Shown here one piece after another: positions 54,515 to 64,000 of a stretch of DNA of 64,000 nt (the stretch's first letter is position 1; each line of letters begins with the position of its first letter). The stretch is from Nocardiopsis gilva YIM 90087 (GTDB taxonomy: Bacteria; Actinomycetota; Actinomycetes; Streptosporangiales; Streptosporangiaceae): positions 4,340,001 through 4,404,000 of the forward strand of contig NZ_CP022753.1 of the NCBI RefSeq assembly GCF_002263495.1. Direction: 5' to 3'. The notes below the pieces were generated by a model. The model had not been told where the DNA came from. It did not search any database and worked only from the letters and a program-made list of their open reading frames with translations. The translations under genes and the position numbers were made by a program.

Positions 54515-55726
54515 TCACCTGCCCCAGCGTCCGCTCGATGACCCGCCGACCGCGACACGGTCGGTCGCGGATTCCGTGAGGGGGTCGTGGAAGGTGGGGG
54601 TGAGCGACTTCATCAGCATGCGCTTGCCCCCGGGAAGGGCAGCCGCACGGACCAGCCAGTCGCGCGCGGCGATCCGCCAGCGCGAGCCGGGGGCCATCCA
54701 CCCGACGAATCCGCGGCCGAACTCCTGGGTCTGGGTGACAGCGGGGCGCATGCGCTCCTCGTAGCGCGCCATTGCCCCGGCCATGTCGCCCTTGGCGGCG
54801 CCCAGCTCCTCGGCCAGCACCCATGCACCGGCCATCGCCAGCGCGGCGCCGTGCCCGGCGAACAGCGAGACCGCCTGGCAGGCGTCGCCGAGCAGCACCA
54901 CGTTTCCCCGGCTCCATCCCTCCATCTCGACCTGTGTCACCGGGTCGTAGTAGAGGTCCGGCGGCTGCGGGCACTGGCGCAGCGCGTCCGGCAGGATCCA
55001 GCCGAGATCGCCGTAGTCGCGCCGCAGCGTCACCGCCGGATCGTCCGGTAGCGCGGGGTCGGGGTCGCGGCGGAGGAACATCAGCGCGGCCCGGTCGCCG
55101 CGGAGCGCGTAGGCCCCGGCCATCAGCCCGGGAACGGTGAGCATCCGGTAGAAGGCGCCGGTCCTCCGGCTGACCTCGGCATCGTCGACGATGAAGGCGG
55201 CCACATGGTGCCCGAGGTAGCGCAGGTAGCGCTGCTCAGGGCCGAAGACGAGCTCCCGGACCCGCGAGTGGACCCCGTCGGCTCCCACCAGAAGGTCGAC
55301 CTGCCGGCGGGTGCCGTCGGTCAGCAGCACGCTCACGCCCGCTTCACCGTCGGCCTGCTCGACCGCCTCCACGGTGGTGCCGTAGCGCACCGGAGAGCTG
55401 ACCTCGGCGTAGATCGACCGGGCAAGGTCACCGCGGAGCAGGCTGATGACCTCCGTGAAGTCCTCGGTCATCCGCAACCTGCTGGTCCTCATCCCCTTCC
55501 CGTCGACATACTCCAGCGTGCTGAACGGGTAGCGGAGTTCGTGCAGCCGAGGCAGGAGCCCCATGCGCTCGGCCACCGCGGTGCCCGGCCCGAAGAAGTC
55601 GATCATGTACCCGCCGTCGCGGAACGCGGGTGCCCGCTCCACCAGCTCGACGTCCCATCCCGCACGTTCCAGCCGCCAGGCCAGCGCGCATCCCGCGATT
55701 CCAGCTCCGCAGATCAGGGCTTTCAC
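54515..55726 (-). CDS. FAD-dependent monooxygenase (PHBH/TetX-like)
   Basis: Protein of 403 residues. The N-terminal Rossmann motif is ICGAGIAGCALAWRLERAGWDVELVERA (GxGxxG...E). The second FAD/NADPH motif is VDLLVGADGVHSRVREL (DG motif). GNVVLLGDACQAVSLFAGHGAALAMAGAWVLAEEL holds the GD motif that contacts the FAD ribityl. It hydroxylates aromatic or polyketide-like substrates, and some relatives inactivate antibiotics. The GTG at 55726 is preceded by GGGAGG. Follows the TetR gene by 47 bases, so the two form a self-regulated pair. Confidence 0.9.
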   Translation of the reverse strand: MKALICGAGIAGCALAWRLERAGWDVELVERAPAFRDGGYMIDFFGPGTAVAERMGLLPRLHELRYPFSTLEYVDGKGMRTSRLRMTEDFTEVISLLRGDLARSIYAEVSSPVRYGTTVEAVEQADGEAGVSVLLTDGTRRQVDLLVGADGVHSRVRELVFGPEQRYLRYLGHHVAAFIVDDAEVSRRTGAFYRMLTVPGLMAGAYALRGDRAALMFLRRDPDPALPDDPAVTLRRDYGDLGWILPDALRQCPQPPDLYYDPVTQVEMEGWSRGNVVLLGDACQAVSLFAGHGAALAMAGAWVLAEELGAAKGDMAGAMARYEERMRPAVTQTQEFGRGFVGWMAPGSRWRIAARDWLVRAAALPGGKRMLMKSLTPTFHDPLTESATDRVAVGGSSSGRWGR

Positions 55727-55773
55727 CGTCGTACCTCCCGGTTATCGGGTTCTGGGGTCGTCGGTCGCTTGGG

Positions 55774-56340
55774 TCAGCCCACGGCGAGCATCCGGCGTAG
55801 CGGGGAGGCGAGCGCGGCCAGGTCGAGCTCCGGGTCCAGGATGCGGTGAAGCACCAGGCCGTCGAGGGCGGCGGCGAGCACCGTGGCCGCCGCATCGGCC
55901 TCGTCCCCGCACCCGCGCGAGCGCAGCCAGTCGGCAACGGCGGTGCGGAACTCCGCGATCTGAACGACGAGCTGGGCGCGCAGCTCGGGCAGCCGCGACG
56001 AGGCCAGGAACGCCTCGACGAGCAGCAGTGCGGCCGGATCGGACTCGAGACCGCGCGTCAGCTCGTTGAGCAGCCAGTCGATGCCGCTGTCCACGTCCGG
56101 CTGCTCGGCCAGTCGCACGGTGACCTCGTCGAGCAGGCCGCGGGTGACGCCCGTGCAGGCCTCGATCAGCAGCTTGGTCACCGAATCGAAGTGGTAGTGC
56201 ACCACCCCGGGATTCACGCCGGCACGATCGGCCACCAGCCGCGTCGTGACGTTGTGCCAGCCGACCTCTCCAATGAGCACGACCGCCGCGTCGAGCAGCC
56301 GCTGCCGGGTCGAACGGCCACGATCGGCCGATGCCACCAT
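55774..56340 (-). CDS. TetR family transcriptional regulator
   Basis: Repressor of 188 residues: HTH in TRQRLLDAAVVLIGEVGWHNVTTRLVADRAGVNPGVVHYHFDSVTKLLIEA (residues about 11-61), with a helical sensor behind it. AGGAGG precedes the ATG. First gene of the pair with the FAD monooxygenase. The palindrome at 56380-56395, just upstream, is its likely operator. Confidence 0.88.
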   Translation of the reverse strand: MVASADRGRSTRQRLLDAAVVLIGEVGWHNVTTRLVADRAGVNPGVVHYHFDSVTKLLIEACTGVTRGLLDEVTVRLAEQPDVDSGIDWLLNELTRGLESDPAALLLVEAFLASSRLPELRAQLVVQIAEFRTAVADWLRSRGCGDEADAAATVLAAALDGLVLHRILDPELDLAALASPLRRMLAVG

Positions 56341-56379
56341 CCTCGTCTCCTCCTAGGGCGTCCGCCTTGGATGTTTGCC

Positions 56380-56395
56380 TTGGGCATTTGCCCAA
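56380..56395. promoter_or_regulatory. Candidate TetR operator
   Basis: TTGGGCATTTGCCCAA: 7-bp arms around a TT centre, 40 bases before the tetR start. GCCTTGG also occurs twice beside it (56364 and 56377). Confidence 0.6.
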
Positions 56396-56925
56396 ATCTT
56401 AGCACAGAGGTATCCACACCTCCGGTCGGCACCGTACTCAGAGGCACTTCCGCGCGGGTCCCACTGACGGGCGATTCCGCGGCGCCGCCGCTCTACCCGC
56501 CGCAGAACCCACCCCGTTTGGTTCGCGCGCGGTGTCCAGGAAACGGTCGGCCGCATGCTGCGCGCTCCACAACGACGATGGTCACGTCAGACCGTCAACG
56601 CAAATGCCTAGACGTCGAGCGTCGACATGACCGCCCCGGCCGGCGCGCACAGAATCCGAGTCGAAAGGAGCAGCGAGGCGAGCTGCCGGCTCAGCTCACG
56701 CGAGCCGACGCCGACGGTCCGCCGCCCATGGCAACCGGATACGGCCCCGCACATTGGCCAGACGCCGCGCAGCCCAGAGGCCGTCGCGCGGCAGCGCCGT
56801 CAGTGGCACCCGCAACGTCACAGCTCCGCAGCACGCCGACGGCGCGCTGCGTCGACACCGCGCAGCGGGCCTGTGCCCACGCGCCCGGCCAGTGGTCCCA
56901 ACCAACCGGTCGCCGCCGCGGCCGG
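56396..56925. other. Gene-free stretch
   Basis: No gene supported. A 41-codon GTG-start frame on the minus strand near 56700-56820 (VTLRVPLTALPRDGLWAARR at its start) looks protein-like but has no family match, and it lies downstream of the helicase stop; it may be the tail of a decayed gene. Confidence 0.4.
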
Positions 56926-59442
56926 CTACATCCGGTTCACGTCCAGCACGCGCACGACGGCGCGGCCCGCCTCGTCGGAGGCGGCGAGGTCGATCTCGGC
57001 GCTGATGCCCCAGTCGTGGTCGTCCTCGGGGTCGTCGAAAATCTGCCGGACCTGCCAGTTTCCGTTCCCCTCCTCGATGAGGAGCATTTTGGGGCCGCGG
57101 GCGTCGGGGCCGATGCCGAGCTCGTCGTGCTCGTCGTAGTAGGCCTCCATGGCCTCTTCCCATTCCTCGGCGTCCCAGCCCTCGTCGCCGTCGAGCGCGC
57201 CCAGCTCGTCGTAGCGATGCCGCGCGGCCAGCTCGACCCGGCGGAACAGCTCGTTGCGGACCAGCACGCGGAAGGCGCGCGGGTTCGCCGACACCGGCTT
57301 CGGGCGCTCCTCGATCTGCGTCTCGGTGCTGTCCTCGTCCTCGTCGGGGTTGGTCAGCTGCTCCCACTCGTCCAGCAGGCTGGAGTCGACCTGGCGGACG
57401 AGCTCGCCCAGCCACTCGATGAGGTCGCGCAGCTCCTCGGTCTTGGCGTCCTCGGGCACGGTCTGGCTGAGCGCCTTGTAGGCGCTGGCCATGTAGCGCA
57501 GCACGAGGCCCTCCGAGCGCGCCAGCTCGTAGAAGCCGACATAGTCGGTGAAGGTCATCGCGCGCTCGAACAGGTCGCGCGCCACCGACTTGGGCCGCAG
57601 CGGGTGGTCGCCCACCCACGGGTGGCTGCGCCGGTACACGTCGTAGGCGTGGTCCAGCAGCTCCTCCAGCGGCTTGGGGTACTCGACCTCCTCCAGCCGC
57701 TCCATCCGCTCCTCGTACTCGACGCCGTCGGCCTTCATCTGCGCGATGGCCTCGCCCCGGGCCTTGTTCAACTGCGCGCCGAGGATCTGCCGGGGGTCGT
57801 CCAGGGTCGACTCGACGACGGTCAGCACGTCCAGCGGGTAGCTCGACGACTGGGGGTCGAGCAGGTCGAGGGCGGCCAGGGCGAAGGTCGACAGCGGCTG
57901 GTTGAGCGCGAAGTCGGGCTGCAGGTCGACGGTCAGGCGCGCCGTGCGGCCTTCCTCGTCAGGCTCCGGCAGCTTCTCCACGATGCCGCCGTCCAGCAGT
58001 GAGCGGTACATCGCGATGGCCTCGCTGATGTGCCGCCGCTGGGTCGGCCGGTCGTCGTGGTTGTCGGTGAGCAGGTGCCGCATCGCCGCGAAGCAGTCGC
58101 CCGGTCGGGCGATGACGCTCAGCAGCATGGCGTTGCTGACCCGGAACCGCGACTTCAGGGGCTCGGGCTCGGCGGCGATCAGCTTCTCGAAGGTGCTCTG
58201 GTCCCAGCTGACGAACCCGTCGGGGGCCTTCTTGCGGACCACCTTGCGCCGCTTCTTGGCGTCGTCGCCCGCCTTGGCCAGCGCCTTCTCGTTCTCGATG
58301 ACGTGCTCGGGGGCCTGGGCCACGACATTGCCGACGGTGTCGAACCCGGCGCGGCCGGCGCGCCCGGCGATCTGGTGGAACTCGCGCGCGGTGAGGCGCC
58401 GCACGCGCGTGCCGTCGTACTTGCTCAGGGCGGTGAACAGTACCGTGCGGATCGGGACGTTGACGCCGACGCCAAGCGTGTCGGTGCCGCAGATGACCTT
58501 GAGGAGCCCGGCCTGGGCCAGGCGCTCGACCAGCCGTCGGTACTTCGGAAGCATCCCGGCGTGGTGGACGCCGATGCCGTGCCGCACATAGCGGGAGAGA
58601 TTGCGGCCGAACTTCGTGGTGAAGCGGAACTTGCCGATCTCCTTGGCGATCTCCTCCTTCTCGGCCCGTGTGCACATGTTGATGCTGGTGAGCGACTGGG
58701 CGCGCTCCACCGCCTGCGCCTGAGTGAAGTGGACGATGTAGACGGGGGCCTCGCGCGTCTGGAGGAGCTCCTCCAGCGTCTCGTGCAGGGGCGTGGTCCG
58801 GTAGGAGTAGTACAGCGGGACGGGGCGCTCGGCCGAGCTCACGACCGTCGTCTCCCGGCCGGTGCGGCGGATCAGGTCCTTCTCGAACCGGCTGACGTCG
58901 CCGAGCGTGGCCGACATCAGCAGGAACTGCGCCTGCGGCAGTTCCAGCAGCGGCACCTGCCAGGCCCAGCCGCGGTCGGGCTCGGCGTAGAAGTGGAACT
59001 CGTCCATGACGACCATGCCGATGTCGGCGTCGGCGCCGTCGCGCAAGGCGATGTTGGCCAGGACCTCGGCCGTACAGCAGACGATGGGGGCGTCGGCGTT
59101 GACGCTGGCGTCGCCGGTCATCATCCCGACGTTGTCGGTGCCGAAGATCGCGCACAGCTCGAAGAACTTCTCCGAGACCAGCGCCTTGATCGGCGCGGTG
59201 TAGAAACTGCACTCGTCCCGCGCCAGCGCGGCGAACAGCGCACCGGCGGCGACCAGGCTCTTGCCGGAGCCGGTGGGGGTGTTGAGGATGACGTTGGAGC
59301 CCGCCACCGTCTCGATGAGGGCTTCCTCTTGGTGCTGGTAGAGCGTGAGCCCCCGTTCCTCGGCCCACGACGCGAACGCCTCGAAAAGGGAATCGGGTTC
59401 AGGGGCCGGCGGAAGCTGATCGATGAGACTCACGTCTTCCAT
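56926..59442 (-). CDS. DEAD/DEAH-box helicase with DUF3516 domain (Ski2-like)
   Basis: Protein of 838 residues. Helicase motifs in order: Q-like YQHQEEALIE, motif I NTPTGSGKSLVAAG, motif Ia APIKALVSEK, motif II VVMDEFHFYAEPDRG (DEFH), motif III LLMSATLGD, then ICGTDTLGVGVNVPIRTVLF and motif VI HQIAGRAGRAGFD. The C-terminal ~450 residues are the DUF3516 region of actinobacterial helicases. It unwinds RNA or DNA using ATP; the cellular role is not established. An acidic low-complexity stretch (PDEDEDSTETQ) lies near residue 690. Monocistronic; mdh follows upstream on the same strand, 119 bases away. Confidence 0.92.
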   Translation of the reverse strand: MEDVSLIDQLPPAPEPDSLFEAFASWAEERGLTLYQHQEEALIETVAGSNVILNTPTGSGKSLVAAGALFAALARDECSFYTAPIKALVSEKFFELCAIFGTDNVGMMTGDASVNADAPIVCCTAEVLANIALRDGADADIGMVVMDEFHFYAEPDRGWAWQVPLLELPQAQFLLMSATLGDVSRFEKDLIRRTGRETTVVSSAERPVPLYYSYRTTPLHETLEELLQTREAPVYIVHFTQAQAVERAQSLTSINMCTRAEKEEIAKEIGKFRFTTKFGRNLSRYVRHGIGVHHAGMLPKYRRLVERLAQAGLLKVICGTDTLGVGVNVPIRTVLFTALSKYDGTRVRRLTAREFHQIAGRAGRAGFDTVGNVVAQAPEHVIENEKALAKAGDDAKKRRKVVRKKAPDGFVSWDQSTFEKLIAAEPEPLKSRFRVSNAMLLSVIARPGDCFAAMRHLLTDNHDDRPTQRRHISEAIAMYRSLLDGGIVEKLPEPDEEGRTARLTVDLQPDFALNQPLSTFALAALDLLDPQSSSYPLDVLTVVESTLDDPRQILGAQLNKARGEAIAQMKADGVEYEERMERLEEVEYPKPLEELLDHAYDVYRRSHPWVGDHPLRPKSVARDLFERAMTFTDYVGFYELARSEGLVLRYMASAYKALSQTVPEDAKTEELRDLIEWLGELVRQVDSSLLDEWEQLTNPDEDEDSTETQIEERPKPVSANPRAFRVLVRNELFRRVELAARHRYDELGALDGDEGWDAEEWEEAMEAYYDEHDELGIGPDARGPKMLLIEEGNGNWQVRQIFDDPEDDHDWGISAEIDLAASDEAGRAVVRVLDVNRM

Positions 59443-59561
59443 ACTGCCCGCTCCACACCACTGCCCCGGACATGCGCGGGGCGCGCCCGTCCCCCACCAG
59501 GGAAAACAGGACGCGCCCGGGCGTCAGAGGCGATGCGTCAACGCATCGTCGAGTCGGCGGC

Positions 59562-61009
<1,448 letters not shown>

Positions 61010-61083
61010 GGGGCGGTAGCTCAGCAGGTCAGAGCAGGGGACTCATAATCCCTGGGTCGCGGGTTCGAGCCCCGCCCGCCCTA
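61010..61083 (+). tRNA. tRNA-Met (anticodon CAU)
   Basis: A full 74-nt cloverleaf folds. The acceptor stem is GGGGCGG paired with CCGCCCT (first pair G-U). TA fills positions 8-9, and the D stem is GCTC/GAGC. The anticodon stem is GGGGA/TCCCT around loop CTCATAA, and the T stem GCGGG/CCCGC holds loop TTCGAGC. CCA is not encoded. The first base pair is not the C-A mismatch of initiator tRNA, so it is elongator tRNA-Met; tRNA-Ile2 with a modified C34 cannot be excluded by eye. No integrase or attachment repeat is seen beside it. Confidence 0.93.
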
Positions 61084-61406
61084 CGATCGAGCAGCGTGAA
61101 GCCCCAGGCCGCCGGCTATCTCCCAGCCCCGGACTGGGGTTTCGTGTTTTGTGGGCGTGCCCCAGGTGTGCTCTTGGTTTCCGGCGTGTTCCCTCCCCTT
61201 ACCGCCCCGGCTGGCTCCGAGCGGAGGGTGAGGACGGATCGCATGAATCAGCCGTGGGCTGGGCCGGGCCTTCGGGCTGGCGCATGGTCCCCGCAGAAGG
61301 TGTGGCCGGGGAACTCTCGTTATGGAGCCGGACGAACGGTATCGTCGTGTCTCACCGGCCGACCGGTCGGTATGTTGGCTCGCTTGGCTCCGAACGTGGA
61401 GGCGAT
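61084..61406. other. Gene-free stretch with a 12-bp palindrome
   Basis: Leader of the molybdopterin oxidoreductase. CCGACCGGTCGG at 61359-61370 is a perfect palindrome 37 bases before the start codon. A related CCGACCGGACCGGCCGG lies near 63861, before the last gene. Both could be sites for one regulator. Confidence 0.45.
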
Positions 61407-63626
61407 ATGCAAACGGCCTACCGGATCTGCCCACTATGCGAAGCGACCTGCGGGCTGAAGCTCACCATCGACACCGGCCGGATCACCGGTGTCCGCGGTG
61501 ACCGCGACGATGTCTTCAGCTCCGGATTCATCTGCCCGAAAGGAGCGGCGCTAGGGCAGCTCGACTCCGACCCCGACCGGTTGCGTCGGCCGATGGTCCG
61601 GCACGGCGAGTCCTGGACCGAAACCGGGTGGGCGGAGGCGTTCGCCATCGTCGAGCGCGGCCTGATGGGCGTGATCGAGCGGCACGGCCGCCTGTCGGTG
61701 GCCACCTACCTCGGCAACCCCAACGTGCACACCCTCGCCGGCCAGATGTATGCGGGCGAGTTCGCGAAAACGGTCGGCAGCCCCAACGTCTACTCGGCGA
61801 GCACCGTCGACCAGATGCCCAAGCACGTCTCCAGCGGCTTGCTGTTCGGCGACCCGCTGGCCATCCCGGTGCCGGACCTCGACCGCACCGACCACCTCCT
61901 GCTGCTCGGCGCCAACCCGGTGGAGTCCAACGGCAGCCTGTGCACCGCCCCCGATTTCCCCGGCCGCCTCAAGAAGCTGCGCAAGCGCGGCGGGCGGCTG
62001 GTCGTCGTCGACCCCCGGCGCACCCGGACCTCCGCCCTGGCCGACCAGCATGTGGCCATCCGTCCCGGAACAGACGCCTACCTGCTCTTCGCGATGGTGC
62101 ACACGCTGTTCGAGGAAGGGCTGGCCGACCCCGGTCCGCTCGCCTCCCACATCGAGGGCATGGAAGCCCTGCCGCCGCTGGCCGAGGCGTTCACCCCCGA
62201 GCGGGTGGAACAGGTGTGCGCTGTCCCCGCCGAGGGGATCCGCACCCTGGCCCGCGACCTGGCCCAGGCGCCGACCGCGGCCGTCTACGCCCGGATCGGC
62301 ACCACCACCGTCGAGTTCGGCACACTGACGAGCTGGCTGGTCGACGTCCTCAACCTGCTCACCGGCAACCTCGACCGGTCGGGCGGGGCGATGTTCCCCC
62401 TCGCGCCGCACCGGCGGCGCGGCTCGGGCCGCGGCCGGGGGTTCCAGCTCGGCCGCTGGCACAGCCGGGTGAGCGGCCTGCCCGAGGTCAAGGGCGAGCT
62501 TCCCGCGGCGACCCTCGCCGAGGAGATCGCGACCCCGGGCGAGGGACAGGTGCGGGCGCTGGTCACCATCGCCGGGAACCCCGTGCTGTCCACACCCGGC
62601 GGCGACCGGCTGGACCGGGCGCTGTCCGGGCTGGAGTTCATGGTCAGCGTCGACCCGTACCTGAACGAGACGACACGGCACGCCGACGTCATCCTCCCGC
62701 CACCGCCGCCGAGCCAGTCCGCCCACTACGATCTGGCCTTCAACGAACTCGCCATCCGGAACAACGCGCGCTACTCACCGGCCCCGGTGCCCCTGACCGA
62801 CGACCGCGTCGATGAGTGCGAGATCCTCGCCCGCCTGATCCAGATCGCCGCCGGCCGGGGCGCGACCGCCCCTCCGGCCGAGGTCGACGACCGGCTGATC
62901 GAGCGGGAGCTGGCCAAGGCCGCCGCCGACCCCGCCTCCCCCGTGTACGGGGCCGAGGCGGCCAAGCTCGCCGAGGAGCTGTACCCGGGCACCCCTGCCG
63001 AGCGCAGGCTGGACATGAAGCTGCGGCTGGGGGCCTACGGTGACGGATTCGGCGCCGACGCTGAGGGGCTGAGCCTGCGGCGGCTGCTGGCCGAGCCGCA
63101 CGGGATCGACCTGGGTCCCCTGCAACAGAGGATCCCCGAGGTGCTCAAGACGGTCTCGGGGCGGGTCGAGGTGTGCCCGGACCCCATCGTCGCGGACATC
63201 GGGCGGCTCCGGGAGGGGCTGGAGGCCCGGCGCGACGCCCTCGTTCTCATCGGCCGCCGCCACCTGCGGTCCAACAACAGCTGGATGCACAACGTGCCGG
63301 CGCTGACGGGCGGAACCAACACGTGCACGCTGCAGGTGCACCCGGACGACGCCGAGCGCCTCGGCCTACAGCACGACGCGACCGCCCTGGTCCGCAGCCG
63401 CTCGGGGCAGCTCCAGGTCACCGTGGAGCGCACCGAGGCGGTGCCCGCGGGCGTGGTGAGCCTGCCGCACGGCTGGGGACACGGCGCCCCGGGCACCCGT
63501 ACGGAGGTGGCAGCGGCCGACCCCGGCGTCAACGCCAACGTGCTCACCGACCCCGCCGTCATCGACCCCCTGTCGGGCACTGCAGTCCTCAACGGCGTCC
63601 CAGTCGACGTGCTGCCCGCGCCGTGA
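61407..63626 (+). CDS. Molybdopterin-dependent oxidoreductase (formate dehydrogenase-like)
   Basis: Protein of 739 residues. The N-terminal [4Fe-4S] site is C8-x2-C11-x3-C15 with C43 (RICPLCEATCGLKL...GFICPKG). The MopB core follows (GSPNVYSASTVDQMPKH, DHLLLLGANPVESNGS, VVDPRRTRTSALADQHVAIRPGTD). A molydopterin-dinucleotide-binding C-terminal domain is also present (TNTCTLQVHPDDAERLGL, then VVSLPHGWGHG). No Cys or selenocysteine is visible at the position that usually holds the Mo ligand; Ser is found there. The substrate is unknown. The ATG at 61407 has GGAGG upstream. No partner Fe-S or membrane subunit is adjacent. Confidence 0.88.
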   Translation: MQTAYRICPLCEATCGLKLTIDTGRITGVRGDRDDVFSSGFICPKGAALGQLDSDPDRLRRPMVRHGESWTETGWAEAFAIVERGLMGVIERHGRLSVATYLGNPNVHTLAGQMYAGEFAKTVGSPNVYSASTVDQMPKHVSSGLLFGDPLAIPVPDLDRTDHLLLLGANPVESNGSLCTAPDFPGRLKKLRKRGGRLVVVDPRRTRTSALADQHVAIRPGTDAYLLFAMVHTLFEEGLADPGPLASHIEGMEALPPLAEAFTPERVEQVCAVPAEGIRTLARDLAQAPTAAVYARIGTTTVEFGTLTSWLVDVLNLLTGNLDRSGGAMFPLAPHRRRGSGRGRGFQLGRWHSRVSGLPEVKGELPAATLAEEIATPGEGQVRALVTIAGNPVLSTPGGDRLDRALSGLEFMVSVDPYLNETTRHADVILPPPPPSQSAHYDLAFNELAIRNNARYSPAPVPLTDDRVDECEILARLIQIAAGRGATAPPAEVDDRLIERELAKAAADPASPVYGAEAAKLAEELYPGTPAERRLDMKLRLGAYGDGFGADAEGLSLRRLLAEPHGIDLGPLQQRIPEVLKTVSGRVEVCPDPIVADIGRLREGLEARRDALVLIGRRHLRSNNSWMHNVPALTGGTNTCTLQVHPDDAERLGLQHDATALVRSRSGQLQVTVERTEAVPAGVVSLPHGWGHGAPGTRTEVAAADPGVNANVLTDPAVIDPLSGTAVLNGVPVDVLPAP

Positions 63627-63909
63627 GCCGTCCGGTTACTCGTTCGGGAGGCGGGGTCTGGATTCGCTGGTCCGGTCGGTCTGCCGTTGCGACTCGTTCC
63701 GCACAGGTGTCGTCCGCGGCCAGCCAACGGCATCACGGAGCGGTCATCCCCTCGCCGAACGTCATCGCCCGAACATCCACAGAACGACGTCATTTCACGG
63801 CACCACAAAATTTCCTGTCACAGTCGTGGCGGCCGCTGTCTCTCATCTGTGTGAAGTGACCGACCGGACCGGCCGGTGATCGGATGAGACAAGACGGAGG
63901 GGTGCGGTC

Positions 63910-64000
63910 ATGGCAGGCCAACGGACCGACGAGGTACTGGAGCTAGTGGTCTTCAGCCTGAAGGACGGTGTCACCCGCGATCAGCTGATCGACACCGTAG
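63910..64000 (+). CDS. Start of a small hypothetical protein, cut by the right edge
   Basis: Thirty codons are visible from the ATG at 63910, with GGAGGGG at good spacing: MAGQRTDEVLELVVFSLKDG and then VTRDQLIDTV. A first beta strand followed by a helix is compatible with a dimeric alpha/beta barrel (ABM/Dabb) protein, but this is too short to assign. The 280 bases upstream hold no gene. Confidence 0.6.
   Translation, partial: MAGQRTDEVLELVVFSLKDGVTRDQLIDTV

Noticed and set aside
55846-58002. Plus-strand 718-codon frame
   Set aside because: Antisense to the TetR and helicase genes; Val/His/Arg-rich shadow.
61010-61083. tRNA as integration site of a genomic island
   Set aside because: No integrase gene and no duplicated tRNA 3' end seen downstream within the window.

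Overview
The window is very GC-rich bacterial DNA with dense, mostly short operons and many GTG starts. It carries DUF397/XRE(DUF5753)/HATPase gene sets, Family 2B encapsulin shells, a 2-oxoacid dehydrogenase cluster and several TetR and Lrp regulators. This points to a filamentous actinomycete, and the combination of genes suggests Nocardiopsis or a close relative. That placement is inference; no rRNA is present. The only RNA gene seen is one CAU-anticodon tRNA. Starts were chosen from Shine-Dalgarno spacing, so many are internal to the longest open frame.

Layout. 1-6.1 kb: the 5' part of aroA (EPSP synthase), a sodium:solute symporter, a DUF3592-like membrane protein, a DUF1348 protein diverging from a TetR gene across two palindromic operators, and a VOC protein. 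6.5-9.1 kb: a LuxR/LAL regulator pseudogene split by an IS605-type (tnpB-only) element whose tnpB is itself frameshifted. 9.2-13.4 kb: secreted lipase, TetR plus short-chain dehydrogenase, and mgtE behind a clear M-box magnesium riboswitch. 13.6-17.7 kb: Lrp regulator diverging from E1alpha-E1beta-E2 of a branched-chain 2-oxoacid dehydrogenase. 17.8-22.2 kb: a tail-anchored DPBB-like protein and the kynurenine operon (kynA, kynU) with a divergent Lrp regulator and a textbook terminator. 22.2-26.1 kb: a truncated ABC-2 permease, three overlapping micro-genes diverging from an XRE/TPR regulator, then 1.3 kb of non-coding DNA with diverged repeats and a perfect 25-bp inverted repeat.

26.1-40.7 kb: PhzF-like protein, MFS transporter, VOC protein, DeoR regulator, GDPD phosphodiesterase, TetR, the split proton-translocating transhydrogenase (pntAa-pntAb-pntB), the HATPase/DUF397/XRE triad with a shared 22-nt repeat, a cytoplasmic Nal1-like serine protease with a tiny translationally coupled partner, and a secreted SGNH hydrolase. 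41-45.3 kb: two Family 2B encapsulin shell genes with an embedded polyprenyl diphosphate synthase; an IS605-derived relic separates the two shells. 45.9-50.8 kb: L,D-transpeptidase, then a four-gene cluster of Cys-rich precursor, DUF692 (MNIO) oxidase, DUF2063 partner and ferritin-like VioB-type protein. This looks like a post-translationally modified metal-binding peptide system. 50.9-64 kb: YchJ, a small membrane protein, an M48 metallopeptidase pseudogene (nonsense codon plus frameshift), TetR plus FAD monooxygenase, a DUF3516 helicase, mdh, the tRNA, a molybdopterin oxidoreductase, and the start of one more gene at the right edge.

The two parts most worth following are the two-shell encapsulin with a prenyl synthase lacking the usual long N-terminal loading extension, and the Cys-rich peptide/MNIO/ferritin-like cluster with its repeated C-x-G-x-N-x-C motif.
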